In this document: positions 35,583 to 44,161 of the stretch, piece after piece
Layout of the letters: each line of letters opens with the position of its first letter
Position numbering within the stretch: position 1 is the stretch's first letter
Assembly (NCBI RefSeq): GCF_002573715.1
Contig: NZ_PDHM01000028.1
Location: 313,651-377,650, forward strand
Length of the DNA stretch: 64,000 nucleotides
Source of the DNA: Paenibacillus sp. EZ-K15
GTDB taxonomy: Bacteria > Bacillota > Bacilli > Paenibacillales > Paenibacillaceae
Direction of reading: 5' to 3'
Notes under the pieces: model-generated
The model's database searches: none
What the model saw: only the letters and a program-made list of their open reading frames with translations
What the model was told of the DNA's origin: nothing
Made by a program: the position numbers and the translations under genes

Positions 35583-35945
35583 ATGATAAACTTTAGAAAC
35601 AAAAGCTATCATTGCACCTCGGAAATTGTATTGAACTTAATTAGTGGTAAATGGAAAATATCTATTTTAAACCATTTATCCAAGGGCTCGTTACGTTTCA
35701 ATGAGTTGCAGCGGTTACTCCCTGACGCAACCCAACGCATGCTCACGTTGCAGTTAAGGATGCTTGAAAGCGATGGGCTTATTATTCGAAAAGTTTATCC
35801 AGTTGCACCACCAAAAGTGGAGTATTATTTATCAACGCTAGGCGAGGAAATGGCCCCTATGCTCAATATGTTATGCAAATTCGGTACAACTTATATCGAT
35901 AACTTTCCCGATGAATCATCGCAAACAAGTAACAAACATGCCTGA
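35583..35945 (+). CDS. HxlR family transcriptional regulator
   Basis: 120 residues. Winged helix: LNLISGKWKISILNHLSKGSLRFNELQRLLPDATQRMLTLQLRMLESDGLIIRKVYPVAPPKVEYYLSTLGEEMAPML matches HxlR throughout. The usual N-terminal Cys of redox-sensing members is present (Cys12, YHCTSE). AT-rich compared with its neighbours. Faces the 475-residue unknown gene across a shared terminator. Confidence 0.9.
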   Translation: MINFRNKSYHCTSEIVLNLISGKWKISILNHLSKGSLRFNELQRLLPDATQRMLTLQLRMLESDGLIIRKVYPVAPPKVEYYLSTLGEEMAPMLNMLCKFGTTYIDNFPDESSQTSNKHA

Positions 35946-35986
35946 AAAAAGGGGGGTTAATATAGAAATCTCGTTGTCAGGAGAAG

Positions 35987-36026
35987 TTTGACGGCAAAGC
36001 CCAATGGTGGAGGCTTTGCCGTCAAA
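35987..36026. terminator. Terminator between hxlR-like and unknown gene
   Basis: TTTGACGGCAAAGCC pairs with GGCTTTGCCGTCAAA, 15-bp perfect stem with a 10-base loop, between convergent genes. Confidence 0.8.
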
Positions 36027-36043
36027 TGATTCACACGCCATAT

Positions 36044-37471
36044 TTACAGCACCAAGAACTTGGCACCAAATCCTTTGCCTGCGGCGTGAGCCGACGACAG
36101 TTCCTCAATATCAGCCATATCCAATAAGATCACATTTTCCGGATACAGCTTGCCTAATACAGCCCATACTACAAGTTCATTTCGACCTGTGCGAATTAAA
36201 TGAACTCCAACTGTATTCGTAACTAATCCGGAGTGTGAGAGAATGTCTACCGCCTGATGAAAACTTAATGGTGGTAGCTTATCGGAAGAGTTCTCAAAAT
36301 CCTCGCTTCCTTGAGGCCGATATAAAAAGCGATGCCCCCTAAAGATTTGCCCAAGGTCCACAGCATACTCACGGCCATCAATCTCTATGATGAAACGCAG
36401 CACTGCCCGACCGGCATCGATAATCGGAAACAATCGTGCTTTGAACGGCTGCCGATCGTACAGCTCACCCGAAACAGAAAGAATGTCCCCCTTCTCCGTT
36501 GTACCTCCCCCTGCCTCGTTGCGTAGTGCTGCATAGTAATCTTCATATTCATAATCGAATGAGATAGCGGTCAACTCTGTTGTTTCTTCAAGCTGTATGG
36601 TTTGTACCGGATGCCACTTAAGAAGATATCGTGGTGCAGTCGCAGCAGTCGCCCCCAAGCCAGCTGGCAAAATAGTTCCCAATCGATATTGAAAGCCATA
36701 CCCGGCCGTGGACAAACCTGAACTAACAACACTCTGTGCATACTGAACAATAGATTTGTGCGACAGATCCCTACCAAACAGTTGAGTTAAAAATGTCTTG
36801 CGCGCAGGTTCTAAAAATCGTAACCCTTTGAACTCCGTATGTTCTTTGACTTGAAACGGAACTTGCTCCCAATTGGAGAACGGAAGTAAGGCATCCCGTA
36901 GCAACACAAATTGATGTAAATATTCGTTATATAGTTGCATGACTCTCGGGCCTCCTGACGGTCCAAAAACCTGCGCAACAGCGTCTGGTATTAATGTATG
37001 ATGGTAACAGTGGCTTCTAAATTCCAACTCTTCAAGCTTCGCTGTCCCATATTGTGATAGGGCTCTCTTCTGTGAATTTATCTCTCGCGCCCAGCTTACC
37101 AATTGCTCACCTATGCGTACCGCCTGATCGGTAAGCTCCACACCGGCCCTGTCTTCAAAGGCCAAGGGGCCGAGCGGTAATGATGATTCACGCCCGGAGA
37201 TCGCAAGGTTGGCCTGAAGGCTGTCTAATAACACAGACGGATCGCTATTTACAGGTTCGCCAAGCTGTACCAGCATCGCCTCCAACAACTTATCTAACTC
37301 ATTTACTACATCTTTAGCCCGATATATACCACTGGGTAGATTCCAGTCAAGGGCTGCACCCGTCCCTTTCCTAATTGTATCGTTAGTATAGCTGCCGATT
37401 AAGGGCTCAATATCAAGAGTTTCTCCCCAAGCAATACTCTTATCGTTCAAAGTAAGTTGATATTCCGACAT
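36044..37471 (-). CDS. Large protein of unknown family
   Basis: 475 residues, soluble, no signal peptide or membrane helix. I recognise no family. What is visible: an N-terminal strand-rich part (YQLTLNDKSIAWGETLDIEPLIG), a helical middle (about 55-230) with LEFRSHCYHHTLIPDAVAQVFGPSGGPRVMQLYNEYLHQFV, and a C-terminal beta-rich half ending in AAGKGFGAKFLVL. No nucleotide-binding or catalytic signature. Composition is slightly AT-rich. Its ATG has only weak GGGGTG upstream. Isolated by a 490-base spacer from the EPS operon and convergent with the HxlR regulator, which could control it. Confidence 0.75.
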   Translation of the reverse strand: MSEYQLTLNDKSIAWGETLDIEPLIGSYTNDTIRKGTGAALDWNLPSGIYRAKDVVNELDKLLEAMLVQLGEPVNSDPSVLLDSLQANLAISGRESSLPLGPLAFEDRAGVELTDQAVRIGEQLVSWAREINSQKRALSQYGTAKLEELEFRSHCYHHTLIPDAVAQVFGPSGGPRVMQLYNEYLHQFVLLRDALLPFSNWEQVPFQVKEHTEFKGLRFLEPARKTFLTQLFGRDLSHKSIVQYAQSVVSSGLSTAGYGFQYRLGTILPAGLGATAATAPRYLLKWHPVQTIQLEETTELTAISFDYEYEDYYAALRNEAGGGTTEKGDILSVSGELYDRQPFKARLFPIIDAGRAVLRFIIEIDGREYAVDLGQIFRGHRFLYRPQGSEDFENSSDKLPPLSFHQAVDILSHSGLVTNTVGVHLIRTGRNELVVWAVLGKLYPENVILLDMADIEELSSAHAAGKGFGAKFLVL

Positions 37472-37963
37472 TCATCACACCCCGTTTCTAAGTTTCTATC
37501 GTTCAAAACGACGAATGAATTGTTAATAACAGCACCTAGGTCGTTTGTATGTTAGGATACCAAGCTTCCAAGTCATTGAATAGTACGCACTTTTTTGTAT
37601 TATCCGATCATTTTTGTGCCATAGGATATGTTTTGATACTATAAATAATCGCCATAATGTAGCCGCCTAAAATATAGAAAGACGAACCAAAACAGAGACT
37701 GTTCTCGAAAATCATCTATGTATTCGTTTTCTTGCTCTATAAAGCGGTTTTACATTTATAGGCCCATTACGATAGTTTATTACATAGGGTGTCATTTGGG
37801 TTTATATGGAATGAAAGGTTTTAAATGGAGATGATATTATCCCTTTATACCTGAATTTTGTCCCTTGACATTGCTTGCTATAGAAAAAGCGCATACCTAA
37901 TCCGAGTCCAATAGAGTAGGCGCACCATACTGGTCTTCACAAAGAGAGACAGAGAAGAGAGGA
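37472..37963. other. Long AT-rich leader region before the EPS operon
   Basis: 492 bases with no plausible gene. It should hold the promoters for the divergent unknown gene and for the GT2 operon. TTGACA is present at 37865-37870 but no good -10 lies 16-18 bases downstream. At 37693-37720 AGACTGTTCTCGAAAATCAT loosely recalls the block conserved in the repeats at 43008 and 48016; similarity is too weak to call a third copy. No riboswitch motif recognised. Confidence 0.5.
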
Positions 37964-39325
37964 GTGAGGAGTTTGCAGTACTTTTTTTATGGATTAGCCG
38001 GCGTATTCCTTGTGTTTCAAACCCTGTATACGTTCATCCCGCTGCTATGCAGCAAGGTGAAGAAGCTGAATCCCGATCTCGCCGAAAAATCAATCTCTGT
38101 GCTCGTCCCCGCTTACAATGAGGAGCTGACGATTCGGAATTGCATCGATGCCATGGCCGGCTTGCATTACAGCAACTATGAAATCATGATCATCAACGAC
38201 GGCTCCAAGGATGGGACGTTATCCGCGCTTGACGAACTCTTGGATTTGGAGCCGGATGCCAGGATGGCAGACAGTAAATTGACTTATAAGCCGATAAAAG
38301 GATTCTATCGCTCGCATCGATACCGCCATATTTACGTTATTGATAAGGTGAATGGCGGAAAAGCGGACTCGCTGAATGCAGGCATCGATTATGCCGCCTC
38401 CGATATCGTGATCACCCTGGATGCGGACAGCATGCTGGAAGCCGACTCGCTCAAGTATGTGAATCAATACTTTCACGATGACGACATCATTGCGCTGGGC
38501 GGTACCGTCAAAATTGTACAGGGTGCCGTGCGGGACAAGAACGGTGCCATTATTGAGAAGTTTCGCGGAAAAGGGCTCATCAAGAGCCAGATCATCAATT
38601 ATACGCACGGCTTCTACGTCCGCAAACTCACGCAATCGTATTTTAATTCGATCGTAGTGATTTCAGGCGCTTTTGGTGCCTTCTATAAAGACGTTCTCAT
38701 TCATGTTAACGGCTTCCGCAGCACGGTGGGGGAGGATATCGACATTACGCTGAAAATCCACGAGTACATCAAAGCCAATCAATTGAAGAAAAGACTCGTT
38801 TACGCCCCCGAAGCGGTATGCTACACCGAATGCCCGGAGAATCTCCCCAACTTCTATAAGCAGCGCATTCGCTGGCAGAAGGCGTTTATTGACTGCATCC
38901 TCATCTATTGGTCCAGGCTGTCCCGGAAATTCAGCGTCAGCGTGAGCCTGTTCTTTGCGATAGACGGGTTTATGCTGGGGACGCTCTCGGCGTTTACGAC
39001 GATATTTTATCTGGGGCAGACGCTGATCGTTGGCGGGAACATCCTGCATGCGATCATCTTCCTGCTGATGAGCGTGCTGCTGAATGCCGCGCAAATCATC
39101 ATCGCCCTGTACTTATGCCGTAAATATGGCAGTACGTATACGTTCTCCGATTATGTGAAGATGTTCTTGTTCAGCCAAGCGGAGCTGTTAACCTATCGGA
39201 ATTTGCTGCTGTACATTAACATTGCGGGGACATTCAAATATTTTGACAATGATGAGGGCTGGGGCTTCGTGGAGCGCAAAGGCGTGGCCGCCATCAGCCA
39301 GAACATTGCCGCAGGATCGAATTAA
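37964..39325 (+). CDS. Processive family 2 glycosyltransferase
   Basis: 453 residues. N-terminal membrane helix (about 8-27), a GT-A domain, and two or three C-terminal helices (about 320-400). Motifs: ISVLVPAYNEE, TLDADSM (metal-binding DxD, 153-155), GED (256-258, catalytic base) and KQRIRW (299-304, the Q-x-x-R-W of processive synthases). Similar to PgaC/IcaA, chitin and hyaluronan synthases; most likely polymerises N-acetylglucosamine across the membrane. GTG at 37964 or TTG at 37973 are equally placed relative to GAGGAG. First gene of a three-gene operon with an acyltransferase and a GH18. Confidence 0.9.
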   Translation: MRSLQYFFYGLAGVFLVFQTLYTFIPLLCSKVKKLNPDLAEKSISVLVPAYNEELTIRNCIDAMAGLHYSNYEIMIINDGSKDGTLSALDELLDLEPDARMADSKLTYKPIKGFYRSHRYRHIYVIDKVNGGKADSLNAGIDYAASDIVITLDADSMLEADSLKYVNQYFHDDDIIALGGTVKIVQGAVRDKNGAIIEKFRGKGLIKSQIINYTHGFYVRKLTQSYFNSIVVISGAFGAFYKDVLIHVNGFRSTVGEDIDITLKIHEYIKANQLKKRLVYAPEAVCYTECPENLPNFYKQRIRWQKAFIDCILIYWSRLSRKFSVSVSLFFAIDGFMLGTLSAFTTIFYLGQTLIVGGNILHAIIFLLMSVLLNAAQIIIALYLCRKYGSTYTFSDYVKMFLFSQAELLTYRNLLLYINIAGTFKYFDNDEGWGFVERKGVAAISQNIAAGSN

Positions 39326-39355
39326 CTTATGGTGAAGGAGGCTGCCTGAAACAGC

Positions 39356-40447
39356 ATGGTTGCCAATAAAAGAATTATCTATGTCGACATTCTAAGAATT
39401 CTATCCATTGTTGCCGTCATTATTCTGCACTACACAGCGGAGGTGCTGACCAGCACCAACGATTTTAATTCCTCCTCCTGGTGGATCAGCAACGGGTTCA
39501 ACTCCATATCCCGCTTCGCCGTACCGGTCTTCTTCATGATCAGCGGAGCGATGATCCTGCGCACGAAGATTACATCCTACCGGGAGTTCTATACCAAGCG
39601 CGTCGTACCGCTGCTCATTCCCCTTCTGACCTGGTCGCTCATCTATGGCTTGTACAATCAATACTATCTGATGCGAAGCAAGCTGAATGCCTATGAGTTC
39701 GTTGTTGACTTCGGGTATCGGCTGCTGACCGACCGGAATTATGTGCATCTGTGGTTCCTGTATGCCATTATTGCCATCTATATGACGGTGCCGCTGATGA
39801 GCAAATTCATCAAATCCTGCAGCGAGAAGGATCTGCGGTATTATCTGCTCCTCTGGTTCATCGTCAGTATCGCCTATCGCTTCATCTCGGATGCCGTATT
39901 CCGTGCAACGGATCAATACATCAACATTCCGATCATGAACATCCCGTTCTTCATGGGCTTCCTCGGCTATTTTATCCTTGGGTACTATCTATTCCATTTT
40001 GAACTACCGCTCAAGGCAAAAAACATCCTATACAATCTGGGCATCATCTCGTTCTTTATCACGCCGGTGGCCACCTATTTTGTCTCGCTGCGCAGCGGTG
40101 TCCTGGATGAGATGTTCTACGGCAATTATTCCGTCACCACCTTCTTCATGGCTGTCGGGTTGTTTATCTTCTTTAAGGAGAAGGAGGCCAAGATCAGCGA
40201 TCAAGTAAACCATAAAATCCAGAAATTGATCAGCTCGGTCTCCCGGGCCAGCTTCAGCATCTATCTGATTCATCTGCTGGTCGAAATGATGTTATCCGGC
40301 CGAACGGAGGTCGAGGCCACGTTTCTGGAAGCCTCCCTCAGTCTGATCGTGAATATTTCCATCATCTTCGCCATCAGCTACATCACCGTCAAGGTACTGA
40401 ACCTAAGCAAAACGGCAACCTACATTCTATTCGGCGGGCGGGGTTAA
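39356..40447 (+). CDS. Membrane acyltransferase (Acyl_transf_3 family)
   Basis: 363 residues with about 10 helices. N-terminal RIIYVDILRILSIVAVIILHYTAE carries the conserved His (residue 25) and the YVDILR motif; FFMISGAMIL and HLWFLYAIIAIYMTVPLM match this family. IcaC and OafA-type enzymes O-acetylate or succinylate polysaccharides. GAAGGAGG 12 bases upstream of the ATG. Same operon as the GT2 gene (30-base gap), so it should modify the nascent polymer. Confidence 0.9.
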   Translation: MVANKRIIYVDILRILSIVAVIILHYTAEVLTSTNDFNSSSWWISNGFNSISRFAVPVFFMISGAMILRTKITSYREFYTKRVVPLLIPLLTWSLIYGLYNQYYLMRSKLNAYEFVVDFGYRLLTDRNYVHLWFLYAIIAIYMTVPLMSKFIKSCSEKDLRYYLLLWFIVSIAYRFISDAVFRATDQYINIPIMNIPFFMGFLGYFILGYYLFHFELPLKAKNILYNLGIISFFITPVATYFVSLRSGVLDEMFYGNYSVTTFFMAVGLFIFFKEKEAKISDQVNHKIQKLISSVSRASFSIYLIHLLVEMMLSGRTEVEATFLEASLSLIVNISIIFAISYITVKVLNLSKTATYILFGGRG

Positions 40448-40453
40448 AGGACG

Positions 40454-41617
40454 ATGAGAATCACGATATATACGAAAATATTCATTGTGGTGCTGCTTGC
40501 AGGCATGGGTCTCTATTTCTATCAGATCTCCGCGGCGGAAGAGCGGAAAATCACGGCGGTATACGTGGAAGCCTGGCAGGATTACCGAAACATCAAGCTA
40601 TCGGAGAAAGGCGTGGACATCGCGTTTATCGCTTTTGCCAAGATCAAAGGTACGGATCTCTACTTCCATGAAGACAGCACGACCAACAACCAGATCAAAG
40701 AAAATATCAAGCAGTTGAAGGCAGCCAATCCGAAGACCCAAATGGTGCTGGCCGTAGGCGGTTACGGTGCAGATGGCTTCTCTGACGCTTCGCTGGACGG
40801 CAACCGGTACCTCTTCACGGAGAGCATCATCAATTTGGTCAAGGAGTTGGACTTGGACGGTGTAGATATCGACTGGGAGTATCCGGCGTTCCATGCCTGG
40901 AACACGCAGAAGGCCCGCCCGGAGGATACGAAGAATTTCACCAGCCTGATGAAGGAACTGCGGGAGAAGCTGTACAGGCTGCCTCACAAGAACAAGAACT
41001 ATCTGCTGACGTTCGCCTCTGGAACCCAGGACTGGTATTTCCAAAATGTCGAGGTCAAAAAAGTGGAGAAATACGTGGATTACATCAACGTCATGTCCTA
41101 TGACCTGACCGGCAAGTGGTCTGACACCACAGGCTTTAACTCCAATCTGTATGTGGACAGCCAAGGAAAATCGAAGCACTCCATTGACGGAATTATCTCG
41201 ATGTATCTGGACCATGATATCGACAGCAAGAAGCTGCTGCTCGGCGTGCCCGCTTATTCGTACGGTTGGAAAAACGTGAAAGAGGCCAAGGGTGCCAAAG
41301 ACGGCCTCTTCGCCCCCGGAACGGCTATCGATATCGACAAGGTGAACCTCAATTATAAGCAGATCGAGAAAGCCTACCTGAACAAAAATGGCTTCAAGCG
41401 TTATTACGACAACAAAGCCAAGGCCGCCTACCTCTATAACGGCAATACCTTCATCAGTTACGAGGATAAAGAAGCCTTGAAGGAGAAGGTGGCGTACATC
41501 CAGAGTAAGAATCTTGGAGGCGCGATGGTCTGGCAGTACTCCCAGGACGCGGAGGACGGCATCGTGAAGTATCTGACGGAGCATTTGAATGAGAGGCAGC
41601 AAGCCGCCAAACGATAA
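40454..41617 (+). CDS. Secreted or membrane-anchored glycoside hydrolase family 18 protein
   Basis: 387 residues; 6-base gap after the acyltransferase gene. Uncleaved-looking N-terminal helix (about 7-23). The catalytic motif is DGVDIDWEYP (135-144) with Glu142 as the acid; YDLTGKW near 215 and MVWQYSQDAEDGI near the C-terminus complete the GH18 barrel. The enzyme hydrolyses beta-1,4-linked GlcNAc polymers or acts on the polymer made by this operon. No carbohydrate-binding module. Confidence 0.92.
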   Translation: MRITIYTKIFIVVLLAGMGLYFYQISAAEERKITAVYVEAWQDYRNIKLSEKGVDIAFIAFAKIKGTDLYFHEDSTTNNQIKENIKQLKAANPKTQMVLAVGGYGADGFSDASLDGNRYLFTESIINLVKELDLDGVDIDWEYPAFHAWNTQKARPEDTKNFTSLMKELREKLYRLPHKNKNYLLTFASGTQDWYFQNVEVKKVEKYVDYINVMSYDLTGKWSDTTGFNSNLYVDSQGKSKHSIDGIISMYLDHDIDSKKLLLGVPAYSYGWKNVKEAKGAKDGLFAPGTAIDIDKVNLNYKQIEKAYLNKNGFKRYYDNKAKAAYLYNGNTFISYEDKEALKEKVAYIQSKNLGGAMVWQYSQDAEDGIVKYLTEHLNERQQAAKR

Positions 41618-41642
41618 TATAAGGCATACAGTACCTTTTCTC

Positions 41643-41690
41643 AAAAAAAGCCGATGATCCTCGCAGTCGAGCGCGGGTCATCGGCTTTTT
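41643..41690. terminator. Bidirectional terminator after the EPS operon
   Basis: AAAAAGCCGATGATCC and GGGTCATCGGCTTTTT form a long stem around a GC-rich loop; T-tracts on both strands serve GH18 and VanZ genes. Confidence 0.9.
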
Positions 41691-41755
41691 ATATTCTTTC
41701 AGCCCCTGCGTGTGCTTGTTGCGGCCGATTCATCAGTATTCTATATTTTCGTTTA

Positions 41756-42892
41756 TCACATTTCACGAGTGATTCTTACAGCCTCTATGTGACTGTATCG
41801 ATTAAAATAAATATCTTTGTCCTTTTTGATCCATCTGATCACGATATGACAGAAGAGAAAGAACCATAACAGAGCTGTAAGAAAAACCACTCCAATTACA
41901 AATAGGTTAGCTAAAAGATCTTCACTCATTTGATTAGAAAATATCTTCGATAATGCTGAGAGCAATAAAGGCATATAAACAATGATGTAGCGTCGGCTCA
42001 AGCTTCCTAACCAGTTCCCCTTTTCCGGAAGTAATCTCATGCGAACGATCTTAGAACCCACCGTATGTCCTTTCCAAATCACAGGGATAACTACCATAAC
42101 CACAAAGAAAACAATGGCAAAGATGATCTCGTCAACAAGTACTCCTGGTCTTTTTAGCAACCCGAATATAAAGTTGGTTATCATTCTGGCAAAAATAATA
42201 TTTAGAAGTACCTCCATGAGTTGGGCGCCGAAAGTTGCCTTTCTCTGATTGTTAAAGAAGTGGCTTTGCTCACTAAGGGTTTCCCTCGATGGAATTAACA
42301 CCAAAAACATGGGAGCGAGTATAAAGCCTAGTACAGTCCCCACCGTATTTGTCATCAAGTCATCTACATCAAATATACGATAGGGGCATTCAAAAAAGCC
42401 AAACAAAGCGGTTCGTTGGGTTATTTCAAAGAAAAGCGAAACACTAAAACCCATAAGAGCAGCATGAAACCATTTAGCTTTCCCCTTAAAAAAGTACCTC
42501 AGAAAGACACCTAAAGGAAACAAAAGCAAAACATTAAAGAACATTTGATAAAAGGCCCGCGTCGTTAACAAGTCGATATAACTTGAAGGCACCGCCCAAT
42601 GAAATCCGCTTTCACGTTGAATATCCCGTATAAATTGAAAAGGACGATTTTGAATAAAAATCGCGCCGGGATCAATCGAAGCACAATTATTCCGAGCACT
42701 GGGTATTGGAAAAATCACTAAGAAGAATGCACTTAATCCATAAAAGATAAAGCTTAAGATAAGTAATGTTCTCCAAAAGCTAAAGTACCCATGTTTACGG
42801 TACTGATAAACGGCCCATGGAAGCGTCAGAATGAACGCTAATAAAAAACAAATGGCTATCGCAACGAAAATAGGCAATACATATGCTTGCAT
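41756..42892 (-). CDS. VanZ-RDD fusion membrane protein
   Basis: 378 residues from the ATG at 42892 (GGGAG, 8-base spacing). N-terminal VanZ-like half (about 1-210): FFNVLLLFPLGVFLRYFF and FSVSLFFEITQ are VanZ signatures. C-terminal RDD half (about 225-340): RPGVLVDEIIFAIVFFVVMVVIPVIWKGHTVGSKIVRMRLL. The fusion is known in Firmicutes. VanZ relatives can raise tolerance to glycopeptide or lipoglycopeptide drugs; the role here is not known. Copy A of the second repeat lies upstream of this gene. Confidence 0.88.
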   Translation of the reverse strand: MQAYVLPIFVAIAICFLLAFILTLPWAVYQYRKHGYFSFWRTLLILSFIFYGLSAFFLVIFPIPSARNNCASIDPGAIFIQNRPFQFIRDIQRESGFHWAVPSSYIDLLTTRAFYQMFFNVLLLFPLGVFLRYFFKGKAKWFHAALMGFSVSLFFEITQRTALFGFFECPYRIFDVDDLMTNTVGTVLGFILAPMFLVLIPSRETLSEQSHFFNNQRKATFGAQLMEVLLNIIFARMITNFIFGLLKRPGVLVDEIIFAIVFFVVMVVIPVIWKGHTVGSKIVRMRLLPEKGNWLGSLSRRYIIVYMPLLLSALSKIFSNQMSEDLLANLFVIGVVFLTALLWFFLFCHIVIRWIKKDKDIYFNRYSHIEAVRITREM

Positions 42893-43007
42893 TTCATTCT
42901 CCCTTTCTAATAAAACAAGCCGAGGAATATAATAACAGGAAATTTGAATGAATTTCAATCATTTATATTCTTCCCAAATAATGATCCGTCATCCCAGTAA
43001 AACAATA

Positions 43008-43103
43008 ATAGACTGTCTCTTTCTGCTCTTTGATAGATGTTGGGAGGTCTCGAAAAAATAACCATACGAAAAAAGCCCATGGGTTGAAATCCATGGGCTT
43101 CCT
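43008..43103 (-). repeat. Dispersed hairpin-plus-block repeat, copy A
   Basis: On the minus strand the hairpin AAGCCCATGG-ATTTCAACC-CATGGGCTT is followed by TCGTATGGTTATTTTTTCG, AGACCT, then AACATC and AGACAGTCTAT. The same series occurs at 48016-48108. In both copies it stands upstream of a minus-strand gene (VanZ-RDD here). The hairpin (43069-43100) also ends the LysR transcript. Confidence 0.65.
43069..43100 (-). terminator. Terminator of the LysR gene, part of the repeat
   Basis: AAGCCCATGG and CCATGGGCTT with six T residues after it on the minus strand, 45 bases after the LysR stop codon. Confidence 0.85.
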
Positions 43104-43144
43104 AAATTCTTTATTTCCATATGCGCCGGCCCTCTGGCAAGCGT

Positions 43145-44008
43145 TCATGTTCCAGTTCTAGTTCGAGCAACAATTTCATCCATAAAACATTGTAATGTGC
43201 TCGTTACATATGAATCTTTTCGCCGAATAAAAATAGTTGTGATTTCATGGTAAGGTTCAGGTATGCTATGGCAGAATACCGTTCCATTCGCAACCAGATT
43301 GGAAATAGATGACTCTGGGATAATCGTGATTCCTATTCCTGCAGCTACACTGCCTATAATCGTCCCGAACGTTCCAAACTCCATGATCTGTTTGGGAATA
43401 ATCCCCTCGGCCTTCATCCAGCTTTCCAGTCTATCGCGATACCCGCAGCCTTTATTGTACAGCAATAGAGGCCTTTTCGTTATTTCCTCCATGGAAAAGG
43501 TTCTCTCTTTAGTTACAAGTACCAGCTTTTCTTGAATAACCTCAACCTGTTCGATTAATGGATGCCTGATAGGTCCTGTCACAAAGGCTCCATCCAGCTT
43601 CATATCAATCACCTGTTGTAACAGAAGATCGGTAACCCCGGCTTTTAATGATAATTCAACATTGGGGTACTTACCATGATAAGCCGATAAAATATATGGA
43701 AGAAACATCACCGTCTCCACAATCCCAATTTCAAGAACACCAGAGGGGTTCGATGTATCTTGAAACGTACGTTTCAGTTCTTCCATTCCGGACAAGATCT
43801 TCCTCGATTGTTCTAACAACCGCTTTCCTTCCGGGTTTAAGATCATCCCTCGCTTATGCCGATAGAACAATGGCGTCCGAAGCTCTTTCTCAAGCAGCTT
43901 AATTCTGGCCGTCACATTGGATTGAACGTAGTTTAGCTCCAATGCGGCTTTACTGACACTTCCATACGTAGCAACAGCCTGAAAAATTTTCAAATCATTA
44001 AACTCCAA
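43145..44008 (-). CDS. LysR family transcriptional regulator
   Basis: 287 residues from TTG at 44008 (GGGGGG, 5-base spacing); ATG at 44041 would add 11 residues with no ribosome site. N-terminal HTH: FNDLKIFQAVATYGSVSKAALELNYVQSNVTARIKLLEKEL. The rest is the periplasmic-binding-like effector domain. Divergent from the EamA transporter with 153 bases between, so it most likely controls that gene (standard LysR layout). Confidence 0.92.
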   Translation of the reverse strand: MEFNDLKIFQAVATYGSVSKAALELNYVQSNVTARIKLLEKELRTPLFYRHKRGMILNPEGKRLLEQSRKILSGMEELKRTFQDTSNPSGVLEIGIVETVMFLPYILSAYHGKYPNVELSLKAGVTDLLLQQVIDMKLDGAFVTGPIRHPLIEQVEVIQEKLVLVTKERTFSMEEITKRPLLLYNKGCGYRDRLESWMKAEGIIPKQIMEFGTFGTIIGSVAAGIGITIIPESSISNLVANGTVFCHSIPEPYHEITTIFIRRKDSYVTSTLQCFMDEIVARTRTGT

Positions 44009-44161
44009 TCTAACCCCCCCTGCTCTCTGGTACGTATTCACACCTGCGAAGTATCATTATAAATGATCATAAACTTTATTTTCAATCATTTTACTAAAAC
44101 CTTTCGCCCTCCTATGATGAGTTATACACAAACAAAGAGTTGGCAGGGAGAGAGACATTAC

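Noticed and set aside
37693..37720. Possible third copy of the hairpin-plus-block repeat
   Set aside because: Only about 20 bases with gaps recall the block; no hairpin at the expected position.
37964..41617. Reading the operon as a full ica/pga locus
   Set aside because: There is no icaB/pgaB deacetylase, icaD or pgaA porin in the operon, and the hydrolase is GH18; only the GT2 and acyltransferase are comparable.
41454..41681. 75-codon minus-strand ORF over the GH18 end
   Set aside because: Lies across the terminator and the end of GH18; no independent support.
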